A DNA stretch of 64,000 nucleotides, from contig NC_077223.1 of assembly GCF_024763615.1 (NCBI RefSeq), positions 38,564,627 through 38,628,626 on the forward strand. The letters are read 5' to 3'. Source of the stretch: Phlebotomus papatasi (Eukaryota; Arthropoda; Insecta; Diptera; Psychodidae). Shown in pieces: positions 20,935-30,783 of this stretch. Below the pieces are notes generated by a model. That model was not told the DNA's origin and made no database searches. It saw only the letters and a program-made list of their open reading frames with translations. The translations under genes and the position numbers were made by a program. Position 1 is the first letter of the stretch. Every line of letters begins with the position of its first letter.

Positions 20935-21261
20935 TGATGTATATGAATTGAATTATTATCTTTTCATTTGATTTTTCATTAAAAATAGGGTAAATGTCCT
21001 AATTGAAAACCATTTCCAGACGCTTTAACTTTGACAGAAGATTCAACACATTAACTTCAATTTCTTCTGAAGAGAATTACATAAATTTGCTCCTTGACTA
21101 TTCTAGAAAGTTTACTGTTTAGTGAAAATTCTTTAAATATAATTCGAAAACTTCTTAAATACAAGAAAAATACACGAGTGTAAAATGCTTCTATTGGAAA
21201 CATATCAATCTAAATGGAGACAAGGGAAAGTTTCTAATTGGAGACAAACAGTGTAAGTGAA

Positions 21262-21341
21262 ACGAAAGGCTTCCAAAACCTTGTTGAGTTGCTCTTGAGT
21301 GTAGGATTTGTTCTTATTCCTGGTCTTTTCTCCTTTCTCAT
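21262..21341 (-). pseudogene. Transposase N-terminal remnant
   Basis: From ATG 21341 (minus strand) the frame reads MRKEKTRNKNKSYTQEQLNK then VLEAFR, preceded by an acceptor-like TTTTAG. It matches the start of the 8204 gene (KYKPYTQEQINNAMEAFR). The rest of the transposase is gone. Confidence 0.65.
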
Positions 21342-21416
21342 CTAAAACAACAAGAAAATCTGTCCAAAAAGATCATATTTCCGGGGTTTCCTATTGAAGC
21401 ATTTGCAGACACTTCC

Positions 21417-21552
21417 TCGGTTGCGGCTACCTCTGTTGTATCTGCATTTCTTTTGTGTCAGCATTTCACGCAAGAGGGGACGTCTGTATTGTAGCTTGCA
21501 CCAAATGCAGATACAAAACTAATGCAGATACGACAGAGGTAGCCGCAACCGA
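21417..21552. mobile_element. 136-bp MITE with TCGGTTGCGGCTACC ends
   Basis: Terminal arms of about 33 bp starting TCGGTTGCGGCTACCTCTGT are complementary to the right arm. Same family as 58591-58728, with the interior CAGCATTTCACGCAAGAGGG shared. Confidence 0.9.
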
Positions 21553-21652
21553 CGACTTCATAAAAACCCTTTTTGTTCACGAAATAGGTAATTATGTCAT
21601 TTGAAAACTTCACGTACCTTTAACAATAAAGATTAACACTTAGGGTAAGTGT

Positions 21653-22073
21653 GCCAAATTCCGGCCAGCTTGCAATTCCGGCCACCTTTTTTGTTCCTCG
21701 AATTTCCATGAATTTTTAGTTTTTACATACTCTAGAGATTATACAATGCAAAAGAATAACAAAAAATGTAGCTTCGACAAACGAGATGACGTGAAAAAGA
21801 CATTATTGGAAAAATTACCGAAGGGCAAGGAACTATGAATATGAAGGTGGCCGAAATAGGGCACCAAAGCTATGTCTATATTTTTATTCATTTTAAAATG
21901 TATTACGAAATGATTTTAGAGTAAATAAAGACGGTAAACTTTCTACAAGGTTCTAAGTAACACTCCTTAAGTAGAAGGAATGAAAAAAATCAATTTCTAT
22001 TAAAGATATTACATTTCAAACTTGAGACTTTGGCGCTTGCATGCAACTATGCCGAAATTTGGCACATTTATCC
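21653..22073 (+). mobile_element. MITE, GGGTAAGTGTGCCAAATT family, copy 1
   Basis: TA-flanked. Starts GGGTAAGTGTGCCAAATTCC and ends GAAATTTGGCACATTTATCC. 421 bp. Part of a three-copy family (also 22101-22527, 47282-47707), with a diverged fourth at 33632-34010. Confidence 0.9.
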
Positions 22074-22100
22074 TAAGTTAACTAAAATTAGCCAGAAATA

Positions 22101-22527
22101 GGGTAAGTGTGCCAAATTTCGGCATAGTTGCATGCAAGCGCCAAAGTCTCAAGTTTGAAATGTAATATTTTTAATACAAATTGATTTTTTTATTCTTTCT
22201 TTTGTAAGAGTGTTGCTTAGAACCTTGTAGACAGTTTACCGTCTTCATTTTATCTAAAATCATTCTTAATATATTTTAAAATGAATAAAAATGTAGACAT
22301 AAGCTTTGGTGCCCTATTTCGGCCACCTTCATTCTCATAGTTCCTTGCCCTTCGGGAATTCTTGCAAGATCTTTTAAATGTCATCTCGTTTGTCGAAGCT
22401 ACATTTTTTGTTATTCTTTTGCATTGTATAATCTCTAGAGTACGTAAAATCTAAAAGTTCATGGAAATTCGAGGAACAAAAAAGGTGGCCGAAATTGCAA
22501 GCTGGCCGGAATTTGGTACACTTACCC
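22101..22527 (-). mobile_element. MITE, GGGTAAGTGTGCCAAATT family, copy 2 (inverted)
   Basis: TA-flanked, 427 bp, in opposite orientation to copy 1 and only 27 bp away. The two copies therefore form a nearly 440-bp-armed palindrome. Confidence 0.9.
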
Positions 22528-23071
22528 TATGACATAAATGTTAAAACAGTGGAAAACATGGTCGATCGATGAAAAATTCGATGGTGAAAAGGTACACTTT
22601 TAAATTTTCTGAGAAATTACCAAATTAAAATTTGTGAATATGAATGGATTTTCGCTTTATTTTGAGCAAAATTAACTAAATAATGAAACTGTGTTATAGA
22701 AAATATACAAAATATAATAATTCAGTACTGTACTTCTCATGAAAATAATGACGTTTCCATTTAAAATAGAGAAAAATTTCCATTTGGAGCAGGTTTTGAA
22801 TTAACTTAATTTACCCTAAATCTTATTTTGCGTTTCTCAATCTTTCCATGATTTTTTTAGATCAAAAATAGCAAAAAGGGACAGATAATCCTAACCGGCT
22901 TATGTAGGTGAGATTCTTAATGTGAGCTAACTCGAAATGTACGCAAATTCGATTTAGTGCTGAAGTTGGGGGACGCCATTCAGTTATATTGAATCAAATT
23001 CGTGAAATTATACAAATTTTGTATTTAAACTAAAATATCAAGGATTTGAATAGAGTGACAAAAAAGTGATA

Positions 23072-25821
23072 GGGGAGACCGGGGTAGAATTAGCCAGTGA
23101 ATGAAGCTTTTTCTTTGCGCATTATTTGTGAAAAAATCATAAAGTTTGTCTAATATTTTTACGTTCCATAAGTAGCATTAGGATCTTGACTGTATAAAAC
23201 CATGTAGTTCATAACCCTAAAATCCTCGTCTTTTTCTAGAGAGGATAATGAAAAAAAAAAACATGACATATTGGCTACAAGTACCCCGGCCTGGGTAGAT
23301 ATAGTTATTTTTGGGGTACCAATATCCACCAGTTTGCCAGACGAAATTTTAAATTGGAGATACCAAATATTGTTTCACTTGATACACTGAAGCCCACACT
23401 AATGCTAAATATGTCACTTAAACCTTAATGAAAAAGGCTTTAGCCGACTTTTTTATGACATTTTTGTAATTGTGGCAAAATTGATGCAAACATCCTGAAA
23501 AAATCTTTTTCACAAATTGTTCATCCAAATGGCAATATTGCTTGGAATATCAATAGTACTTTTTCATCTAACAATTATCCATGTATTATTGGAAAATCAT
23601 TGATAGTTTTATCCTGCCTCGGAAGAGTGGCTACATCTTCCCCGAGGGGTGTTTCAGTGTTTATCATCTTATATAAAAAGAGGATAATTATTGTCCAAGT
23701 GAAAAATATCTCTTAATTAACTTTATTAAACCAGAAACAAAGTAAAACTATGAGATTTTGACTAACAACTTAGAAAACCAAATGCTGGTCCAAAAACTAA
23801 CATCAAAACTACAATTTTTTACCCATTTTATAAAAATGCTTCTAAATTGTAGGATAACTGGATCAGACTTATAAAGGGACAGATAATCCTAACCGGCTTA
23901 TGTAGGTGAGATTCTTAACGTGAGCTAACTCGGAGTGCATGCAAATTCGATTTGATGCTGAAGTAGGGAGACGCCATTCAGTTATCTTGAACCAAATTCG
24001 TGAAATTATACAAGTTTTGTATTTGAACCAAAATGTCAAGGATTTGGATGAACTGACAGAAAAGTGTTATATGGGTGAAATGTAGACCAGAATGTTCTCT
24101 ATAATTTTGCCGTAGAACTTGAACTCATCGATTACTCAGAAGCCAAGATAAGCGAGGTTTTTTGTTTCTTAACTCGTTTTTTCATCCAGAGTGCCCCAAG
24201 TGTTCATTTGTTGAACTTCAACTAAATCAAAGAATTGTTGTATTTTGCGGGACTTTCCATTTAAACCCCTATTTAAAGTGTCTTGGTGGAGTAGAGGCAG
24301 TCAAATTGGCATCTGAGTGATTTCAAAGCGTTATTATGGGAAAAATCAATTTTTTCACACTTAAACGGCAAAATCGGAGTGATAGCGTAGTCTGAGCGGA
24401 AAATGATGTATGGACGAAATGTAGAGACAAATGTGCTCTACAATTATGTCGAAGTAATCATCAAAATCGGTTCAGCGACAGTCGATATAATTGAGGTTAT
24501 GTGATATTGAAATTGGTTTTTCGACTGTGGCGCCCCTGGTGTTGGTCCCACGAAGTTCAAATATTCTAGAAAGTTGTAGCATTTGGTGAGATCTTTCGTT
24601 TAAGCCCTCATTCATCAAAATCGGTCACATAGAACCGGAGATATGATTTTTTGAATTTCGTGAACTTTGACCCCTCATATCTCCGGTTCTATTGAAACCA
24701 CAGCGCGCATACGCACCATTTTGGAAACGTCCTAGACTGGACTACAACATACTAAAATTTCATTAACTTGCACAATGCCGTTTTTGAGAAAAGTGACTTT
24801 GAATTTCGATGAATTTTGACGCTATCACAGCGCCACCTGTGGTGACTTTTTGAACTTCCATCTGAAAGTGCTCATCGAGACGAAACCAAAAAGGTAAAAT
24901 TTAGGTCGCTATGTTAATTAGAACCGGAGATAGAGGCCGGTCAATGTTCGAACTTTGACCCCTTATAGCTCGGGTCAGGGGTTATGGATCGACTTAAGGT
25001 TTTTTTTGTTTGATAGGTATAATCAACGGCTACAACATACTAAATTTTCAGCCCGATGCACAATGGAATTTTTGAGTTATTTAACTTTTAAGATTTAAAA
25101 ATTTTCTTTTTAAAAAAAGCGCCCCTAGCGGTGGTTTTATGAACTTGCGATATTAGAAGGGGAAGTGGCATTTCACGAGAGCTTTCCAAAAAGCCCTCAC
25201 TTTTTAAATTCTGACAATTAGAACCGGAGTTATGGCCATTTTAAGAAATTTTTTTTGGACCCTTATAGCTCGGGTCAGGGGGGTCGGGGGACCTTAAGTT
25301 TGGTATTGATGGAAAGCTCTAAGGCCCAGCTATAACATACTAAAATTTGAGTCTGCTGAATGCCATAGGGGCGGAGCTATTGAGAAAACAAAAAAAGGGG
25401 GGTCTTCAAAATGGCGGAAGGAGGGGTGGGGGGTGGGGGGTCTATGCACCAAGTTGCAATTTTCACCCGATATATAACCTTTGCCGAAAACCGCAAGTCG
25501 ATATCTTTTTTGGTTTAGGAGCTATTAAGCTCCAAAGAGCGGCCGGCCGGCCGGCCGGGAACGTAAATTAGCCACATATATATTCGTGATCAGGAAGTGC
25601 TGAAACACATTTTGGCCAAATTTGAGGTCGATCGGACGACATGAAATTTTGTTAGGATTATAGTAGGTGAGATTGTTAAGAATCTCACCTAATATTTCTG
25701 GAAATATGGGGATGTGTTCCTGCTTTCATTAAAAAATACTTTGCTCAATGTACTTAATAAAGGAAACGAGAAAAATCCACTGTCTACTTCTATCCCTGGC
25801 TAATTCTACCCCAGTCTCCCC
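23072..25821. mobile_element. TIR element GGGGAGACCGGGGTAG, TA duplication
   Basis: Left GGGGAGACCGGGGTAGAATT, right AATTCTACCCCAGTCTCCCC, with TA on both sides (23070-23071, 25822-25823). The uninterrupted copy C (56570 region, AAGTGATATATGGGTG) shows the empty site, confirming the insertion. About 960 bp belongs to this element; the rest is nested copy B. No transposase is seen. Confidence 0.9.
23903..25691 (+). repeat. Large non-coding repeat, copy B (complete)
   Basis: 1.79 kb from TAGGTGAGATTCTTAACG to the terminal hairpin 25664-25691 (11-bp stem TAGGTGAGATT, loop GTTAAG). Contains repeated GGTTCTATT/AGAACCGGAG words, CTCGGGTCAGGGG (24963-24975, 25271-25282) and a CCGGCCGG run (25541-25559). 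The 74-codon open frame at 25347 is incidental. Confidence 0.85.
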
Positions 25822-26529
25822 TATATGGCTGAAATGTAGACCAGAATATTCTCTATAATTTTGCCGTAGAACATGACCTCATAGATTACTCAGAAGCCGA
25901 GATAATCGAGGTTGTTTGTTTCTGAACTCGTTTTTTCATCCAGAGCGCCCCAAGTGTTCATTTGATGAACTTCAACTATATCAAAGAATTGTTGTATTTT
26001 ATGAGACTTTCCATTTAAAACCCTATTTTAAGTGTCTTGGTCGAGTAGAATAGTAGTCAAATTGGCATCTGAGTGGTTTCAAAGTGTTATTATGGGAAAA
26101 ATCAATTTTTCACACTTAAACGGCAAAATCGGAGAGATAGCGTAGTCTGAGAGGAAAATGATGTATGGACGAAATGTAGACACAAATGTCCTCTACAATT
26201 ATGTCGAAGTAATTATCAAAATCGGTTCAGCGACAGTCGAGATAATTGAGGTTATGTGATATTGAAATTAGTTTCTCGACTGTGGCGCCCCTGGTGTTGG
26301 TCTCATGAAGTTCTAATGTTCTAGAAAGTTGTAGCATTTGGTGAAATCCTTCGTTTAAGCCCTCACTCATCAAAATTGGTCAAATAGAACCGGAGATATG
26401 ATTTTTTGAATTTCGTGAACTTTGACCCCTCATATCTCCGGTTCTATTATAATCACAGCGCACTTACGCCACTTTTTGGAAACGCTCTAGACTAGACTAC
26501 AACATACTAAAATTTGATTAACTTGCACG

Positions 26530-27125
26530 AACGACCGGATTATGTAATAGTCCATAATTTTCCAAGGTTCCTAGATCTAAGAAAAATTCTCTCTGATCAC
26601 AAAAATCTTATTTGAGTGTAAATATAAAAAAAACTTGGTTTCATAGAATTTTGCTTTAGTAAAATTTGAAAAATCCAGCAGAGACGAATTCAGTGTTAAT
26701 CTGTAACCTTGAAAACCAATTTTATAAATAATTCGAGGACATTTTCAAGGTTTTACGTATTATTATAGATCGTATCGACTAACTTTGTACGTGGGGAAAT
26801 GCGAGAGAGGTAAGATGAAACAATTGTTATCTTTTTTGTCATTCACTGAGAAAAAAAAAGAGGCTGCGATTAACTTTTTTTCGTCATTACTTTAACACTT
26901 TTTAGGTATAAAAATATATCAACATTTTTCAATGTTAATTTTACACCTTTTTAAGGGTAAAATTAACATGAGAAAGGGTAAATTTAACCCATAATACACC
27001 TAAAAGGGTAGGATTTACACCGTTTTCGGATCAATAATGCAGGGTAAAATTAACATTTCCGGAATGTTATTTTAACTTTTTCGGATTTCTCTCACAGTGT
27101 TCTCGCTGTTCAGAAAATATTATTC
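26530..27125. repeat. AT-rich DNA with GTAAAATTAAC palindromes
   Basis: A perfect 13-bp inverted pair, ATGTTAATTTTAC (26932-26944) and its complement (26957-26969). GTAAA(A/T)TTAAC words recur to about 27085. No gene. Confidence 0.6.
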
Positions 27126-27190
27126 TTAACCCATACCTTACCATGGTATTATATATCATACGCAAATTGAGTGATTTTAGATGATTTATT
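27126..27190 (+). mobile_element. piggyBac-type MITE, left end only
   Basis: TTAACCCATACCTTACCATGG and the following 45 bp match the left end of 54890-55422. It stops at GATGATTTATT, where the LINE insertion lies. Confidence 0.75.
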
Positions 27191-27414
27191 CATTTATTCA
27201 TTTTCAACCGATTATCCCTATTGTGGTCGCGGGCCCATGATATCCAAATTAGCAGCCCATACTTGTAGATCCTCCGCCACTTCAGGAAGATATTCGGGTT
27301 CGATCCCAAGGCGTTCCAAGGCAAGATTCTGAATTTGATTCAGCCATTTTGTCCTAGGTCTGCCTCAAGGTCGACGCCTTCTCACAATGACTTGCATAGC
27401 TTTTCTGGGGAATC
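27191..27414 (-). mobile_element. 5'-truncated LINE, 3' end, with 16-bp target duplication
   Basis: Read on the minus strand it encodes the end of a LINE ORF2 (GRPRTKWLNQIQNLALERLG ... WAANLDIMG, then stop) followed by a (TGAATAAA) tail. An in-frame TGA replaces an arginine in the RRRRP-GRP stretch. The 16-bp TTTTAGATGATTTATT flanks it perfectly at 27175-27190 and 27415-27430. Dead on arrival by 5' truncation. Confidence 0.9.
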
Positions 27415-27445
27415 TTTTAGATGATTTATTTCTTTTTAATTTTGA

Positions 27446-27600
27446 GAATTCGTTTCTTCTTAAATTGAAAGACTTTGATTTTTTACCAAAGCTTTCGACC
27501 CTTAGTAGTGGGTCTTCCTCAGTTGAACACCAGTTGAACACCAAGGGTCGATAGCTTCGGTAAAAATTCGAAGTCTTTCAATTTGAAAAGAAACGAATTC
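27446..27600. repeat. Foldback, about 58-bp arms
   Basis: Arms GAATTCGTTTCTTC...AAGCTTTCGACCC (27446-27505) and the complement (27542-27600) around a short loop with a direct repeat CAGTTGAACACCA. Confidence 0.85.
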
Positions 27601-27732
27601 CCTGGCGAACACCGGAACAGCTGCAACTACGTAGAACTCGTGAGATACATGTTGAACAGATATTTTGATTACAAGTACATCAAGCCATTTCACGGCTTAA
27701 GACGTAAATGTGTCTAGGGCATTCGACCCTAA

Positions 27733-28978
27733 CCGTGTAAACAGACGGAATTTCCACGGGAATTCCCACGAGCAAATGGTAAATTTGCTATACAAGCGCC
27801 CTCTGCAAAAGTGCACGAAACTGCCCGAATGTCTTGAAATATTTTGAATTTCAAATGGAAATTTTCCGTTGGAGGGTGAAATATTCAATTTTCTAAAATG
27901 GAAAAAAGCTATCTCGCTCGAGATAGCTTTTTGCTTCCGGAGAATTCCGAAAATTTAATTTGGAGTGTTTTTAAGCAAATAATATATGAAAAAACATGTA
28001 AAATCTCCTGTAGTGATCAAAACATTGATTTTAAAAGCAAATTTGAAATCGAATAATAATACTATAATAATTTTGAAAGGATTAGTGTTTCTGGATTAAA
28101 TTAAATATTCATCAATAACATTTCAGAAGAAGTTTAAATGATTGGAAAGGCAGATTCAAAATTTATCTTTTTCAATAAATCCCATTATTAAAAAATGTAA
28201 AGAATATAATAATGTAGATAAGGAAATACAAAGAATAGTAAGAACTATCGAAGTTCACTGATGAAAATTATAGCCAGAAACCATATAAACTGCCTTTTCG
28301 GATATAAAATATTACTTCAATATTTTTTATTGTTTACTTTTTTTTGGAAATAAAATTTTAAAATATTTTACAGTCTTCTTGTTTTTTAAAACAATTTGTA
28401 TTCAATTATTATACAATTAACTAATTTTTGTAAACATCTCTGTTCCGAATGAATTGACTGCTTGGTCACCCAGGGATATTTTATACATTTTCTTCCAACA
28501 CTTTATAAAATTTTAAATTATCAGCACTACAATTAAACGAAAATTAATCAATAGGTCCTATCAGCAAAGATATCCAAAGCCTGTCGTTGATTTATCCACT
28601 TTAATTGGGGGTTTTTGACAAGATATTTACGCTATAACAACGTTTCTAATCATTTCTCGAGAAATTTTAAAAGATTTTCCATGAAATGTATTAATAGATA
28701 ATATTACTAATATCCTTGTGGTATAATAAAGCCACTTTAATAAAATAAAGTACGTAAAATATCTTCTAAATACACATTCCGTTATTTATATTCGGAAAAA
28801 ACAAAATTTGAAATTCAAATTTTCGGAGCATTTTTGTGTTGCGCTTGAAGTCCACCAGAGGCGCATAGAGCGGATGGTAAAAATTTGACAGTTCAATATG
28901 GGAATTTCCATCCGGAATTCCCATCCGGAATGGAAAATCTCATAGGAATTCCCGTGGGAATTCCGTCTGTTTACACGG
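27733..28978. mobile_element. Harbinger-like non-autonomous element, TAA duplication
   Basis: Ends CCGTGTAAACAGACGGAATT and the complement AATTCCGTCTGTTTACACGG, arms about 35 bp. TAA at 27730-27732 and 28979-28981. 1246 bp with no transposase. A perfect hairpin (AAAAGCTATCTCG/CGAGATAGCTTTT) lies at 27904-27931. A 3-bp TAA duplication fits PIF/Harbinger; assignment by ends only. Confidence 0.85.
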
Positions 28979-29469
28979 TAAAGGGTATAATGATCGTTCA
29001 ATTCGTTTAAGTGTATAACCTGTAAAAATCACTTCTATTGCGAGTATAAAATTTTTGTTTAGCTAAAGTTGTTTTAGAACTCTCAGTCCTTCTTAGTATG
29101 AGAATTTTATGTCCATATTGAAGTAAATTGCCTACGCTTCTATGGCAAAAACTGTCCAATATGGACATAGATATCCCTAGTATGTAGAGGCCATTTCTGA
29201 CATTCTCACTGACGGTTTGATTCATTTTGAACGATTCGTTTTGTCATTTCTAAGTGAAAAGTCAGAGCAGGAACAGCAAAAAAATAGAAATGCAAAAAAA
29301 CGATTCAATTAAAGCAATTAAAGTGAAGTATAAATAATTTTTTCTAAAAGGTATGTTACTCTGTATTTCGTTTGCTAAATGAGGTTTACGATTCCTTGTT
29401 TTAATTGTTCTTGGTAAATTAATTTTATTTAAGTAATAAGTTTGGCATCATTTTTTTGACATATAAATA
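28979..29469. other. Intergenic, possible leader exon of the 30784 piggyBac gene
   Basis: An inverted pair TATGTCCATATTG (about 29109) / CAATATGGACATA (about 29157) may be a small MITE. A donor AAAAG|GTATGTT at 29350/29351 could end a 5' non-coding exon. Confidence 0.4.
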
Positions 29470-30772
29470 AAGCGTGTCCCGAATTTAAATTTCAAGAAGA
29501 CAAATGACCCTCATTAAAAAACTATAGTACATATAAAAATACTGTTTATATTTCTTGAAAGGGTATTTCATTGTCATTCAAATCTACTTTATGGTTTTTT
29601 ATTCAAGCGGTTTCTCCGCGAAATCTCGCACCATCTTCATTACTCCCCTCATAAGGCTCTGGACAAGGTCGTCCCCACGATCTCTGACGACTTTCTTCCA
29701 CTTTCGTGCGAAGTCCTGCAAATCCTCGGCTGGATAAGCCTTCTTCTACAAGTCTCCTTTCAAAATTCCCCAGTATTTCTCAATGGGGCGGACTTCTGGA
29801 GTGCAGGGCGGCTTGACCTTCTTATCTACATATTTGCCATTGTTGTTGGCAAACCATTCCAGGGTGGCTTTCGCGTAATGACATGATGCCAAATCAGGCT
29901 AAAATAGAGGAGGTATGTCGTGGCTTTGATACAGTGGCAAAAGTTGTTTTTGGAGGCACTCTTTAATGTAGATATCCGTGTTTATCGTCCCTGTAATCAA
30001 AAATTCTTCGCTGCGACGTCCACAAGAGCAGATTGCCATCCAAATTATATATTTCTTCGGGAACTTGTCGTACTCTTTGAACTTGTACTTGCTGGCTACA
30101 CCCGTGCGAGTTTTCGCCGTGTAAAACTGTTGGCCGGGCAACAGAGTAAATTCACTTTTTACGACAGTTTCGTCGTCCATCAAAATGCATCCTTGGAAGC
30201 CTTTCAAAACTCGATCACTCAGATTTCCCGACCTCGTTTTGGCACTTTGCCTCTGCTTGTCCGTGCGATAGGGAGCAGCTTGAGCTTTGTACGTTATCAA
30301 TCTGTTATTCTCTTTGATTCTCTGCACTAAGCTCTTGGAGATACCCAGCTTTTTGCCCACATCTCTGACTGAAAGGCAAGGTTGCTTCTGGAAAAGTACC
30401 AACACTCTGTTCTCCATCCTCTTGTCTACAGCTCCAGGTTTTCTGCCACATCCTCTCTTTCGAACAATAATCTTGAGTTCCTTGAAGTGTAATATAACCC
30501 TTCGCACCGTGGATGGACATTTTACGGTGATCCTTCCGATTTCAGAATAGCTCGCTTTTGGATTCTTTAGGTACGTGTCCACGATCAATTTGCGCAGGTT
30601 CTCCATTTTTATCACTTTTCTTAGCCAAAACACAACCTTTTTCAATATTTTTTTTTCATAAATGAAAAGCTGACGAAATTCTCTTGAAACGTCAAAAAAA
30701 TCAAAACAAAACTCAAATCCTATTGTGACTAACTTCATGTCGAAAACTTGGATTTAAATGCGGGACACGCTT
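29470..30772 (-). mobile_element. DD37E-type mariner, full length but inactive
   Basis: 1303 bp with terminal repeats AAGCGTGTCCCGAATTTAAA (left) and the complement of AAGCGTGTCCCGCATTTAAA (right), TA at 29468-29469 and 30773-30774. Second copy truncated at 11642-12228. Confidence 0.92.
29599..30738 (-). pseudogene. DD37E mariner transposase with two stops
   Basis: Minus-strand frame with two N-terminal HTH motifs (YSEIGRITVKCPSTVRR; VRDVGKKLGISKSLVQR), a GRKPG link, first catalytic D in LMDDETVV, second D in PDLASCHYAK, and E in RPIEKYWG; the last two are 37 residues apart, the ITmD37E pattern known from mosquitoes. A TAG (about 29897) just before PDLAS replaces what is normally a tryptophan, and another TAG follows GDL (about 29730). 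Otherwise the frame runs to TAA at 29599-29601 (RDFAEKPLE). Recently dead, since only point stops are visible. Confidence 0.9.
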
Positions 30773-30783
30773 TACGTAAGCAG

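Larger units (their letters stand above)
20988..22816 (-). mobile_element. Dead Tigger-type element filled with MITEs
   Basis: Ends: GGGTAAATGTCCTAATTG at 20988 after TA, and on the right GGGTAAATTAAGTTAATTC read inward from 22816 (TA beyond). Both continue AAAACC...CCA. A transposase N-terminal remnant is present on the minus strand (21262-21341). Three MITEs (21417-21552, 21653-22073, 22101-22527) are inserted, making up over half of the present length. Confidence 0.7.
22905..26529 (+). repeat. Large non-coding repeat, copy A (split in two)
   Basis: Starts TAGGTGAGATTCTTAATG at 22905, runs to 23071, is interrupted by the 23072-25821 insertion, and resumes at 25822 (TATGGCTGAAATGTAGACC) to about 26529, where it is truncated. 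It shares long stretches with copies B (23903-25691) and C (56406-58151), including the CATATCTCCGGTTCTATT words. No coding frame persists. Confidence 0.85.

Noticed and set aside
25347..25571. 74-codon ORF, glycine-rich
   Set aside because: Lies inside the large non-coding repeat and is broken in copy C.
30287..30550. 87-codon plus ORF with a close match at 11745-12008
   Set aside because: Similarity comes from antisense of the mariner transposase N-terminus in both copies.
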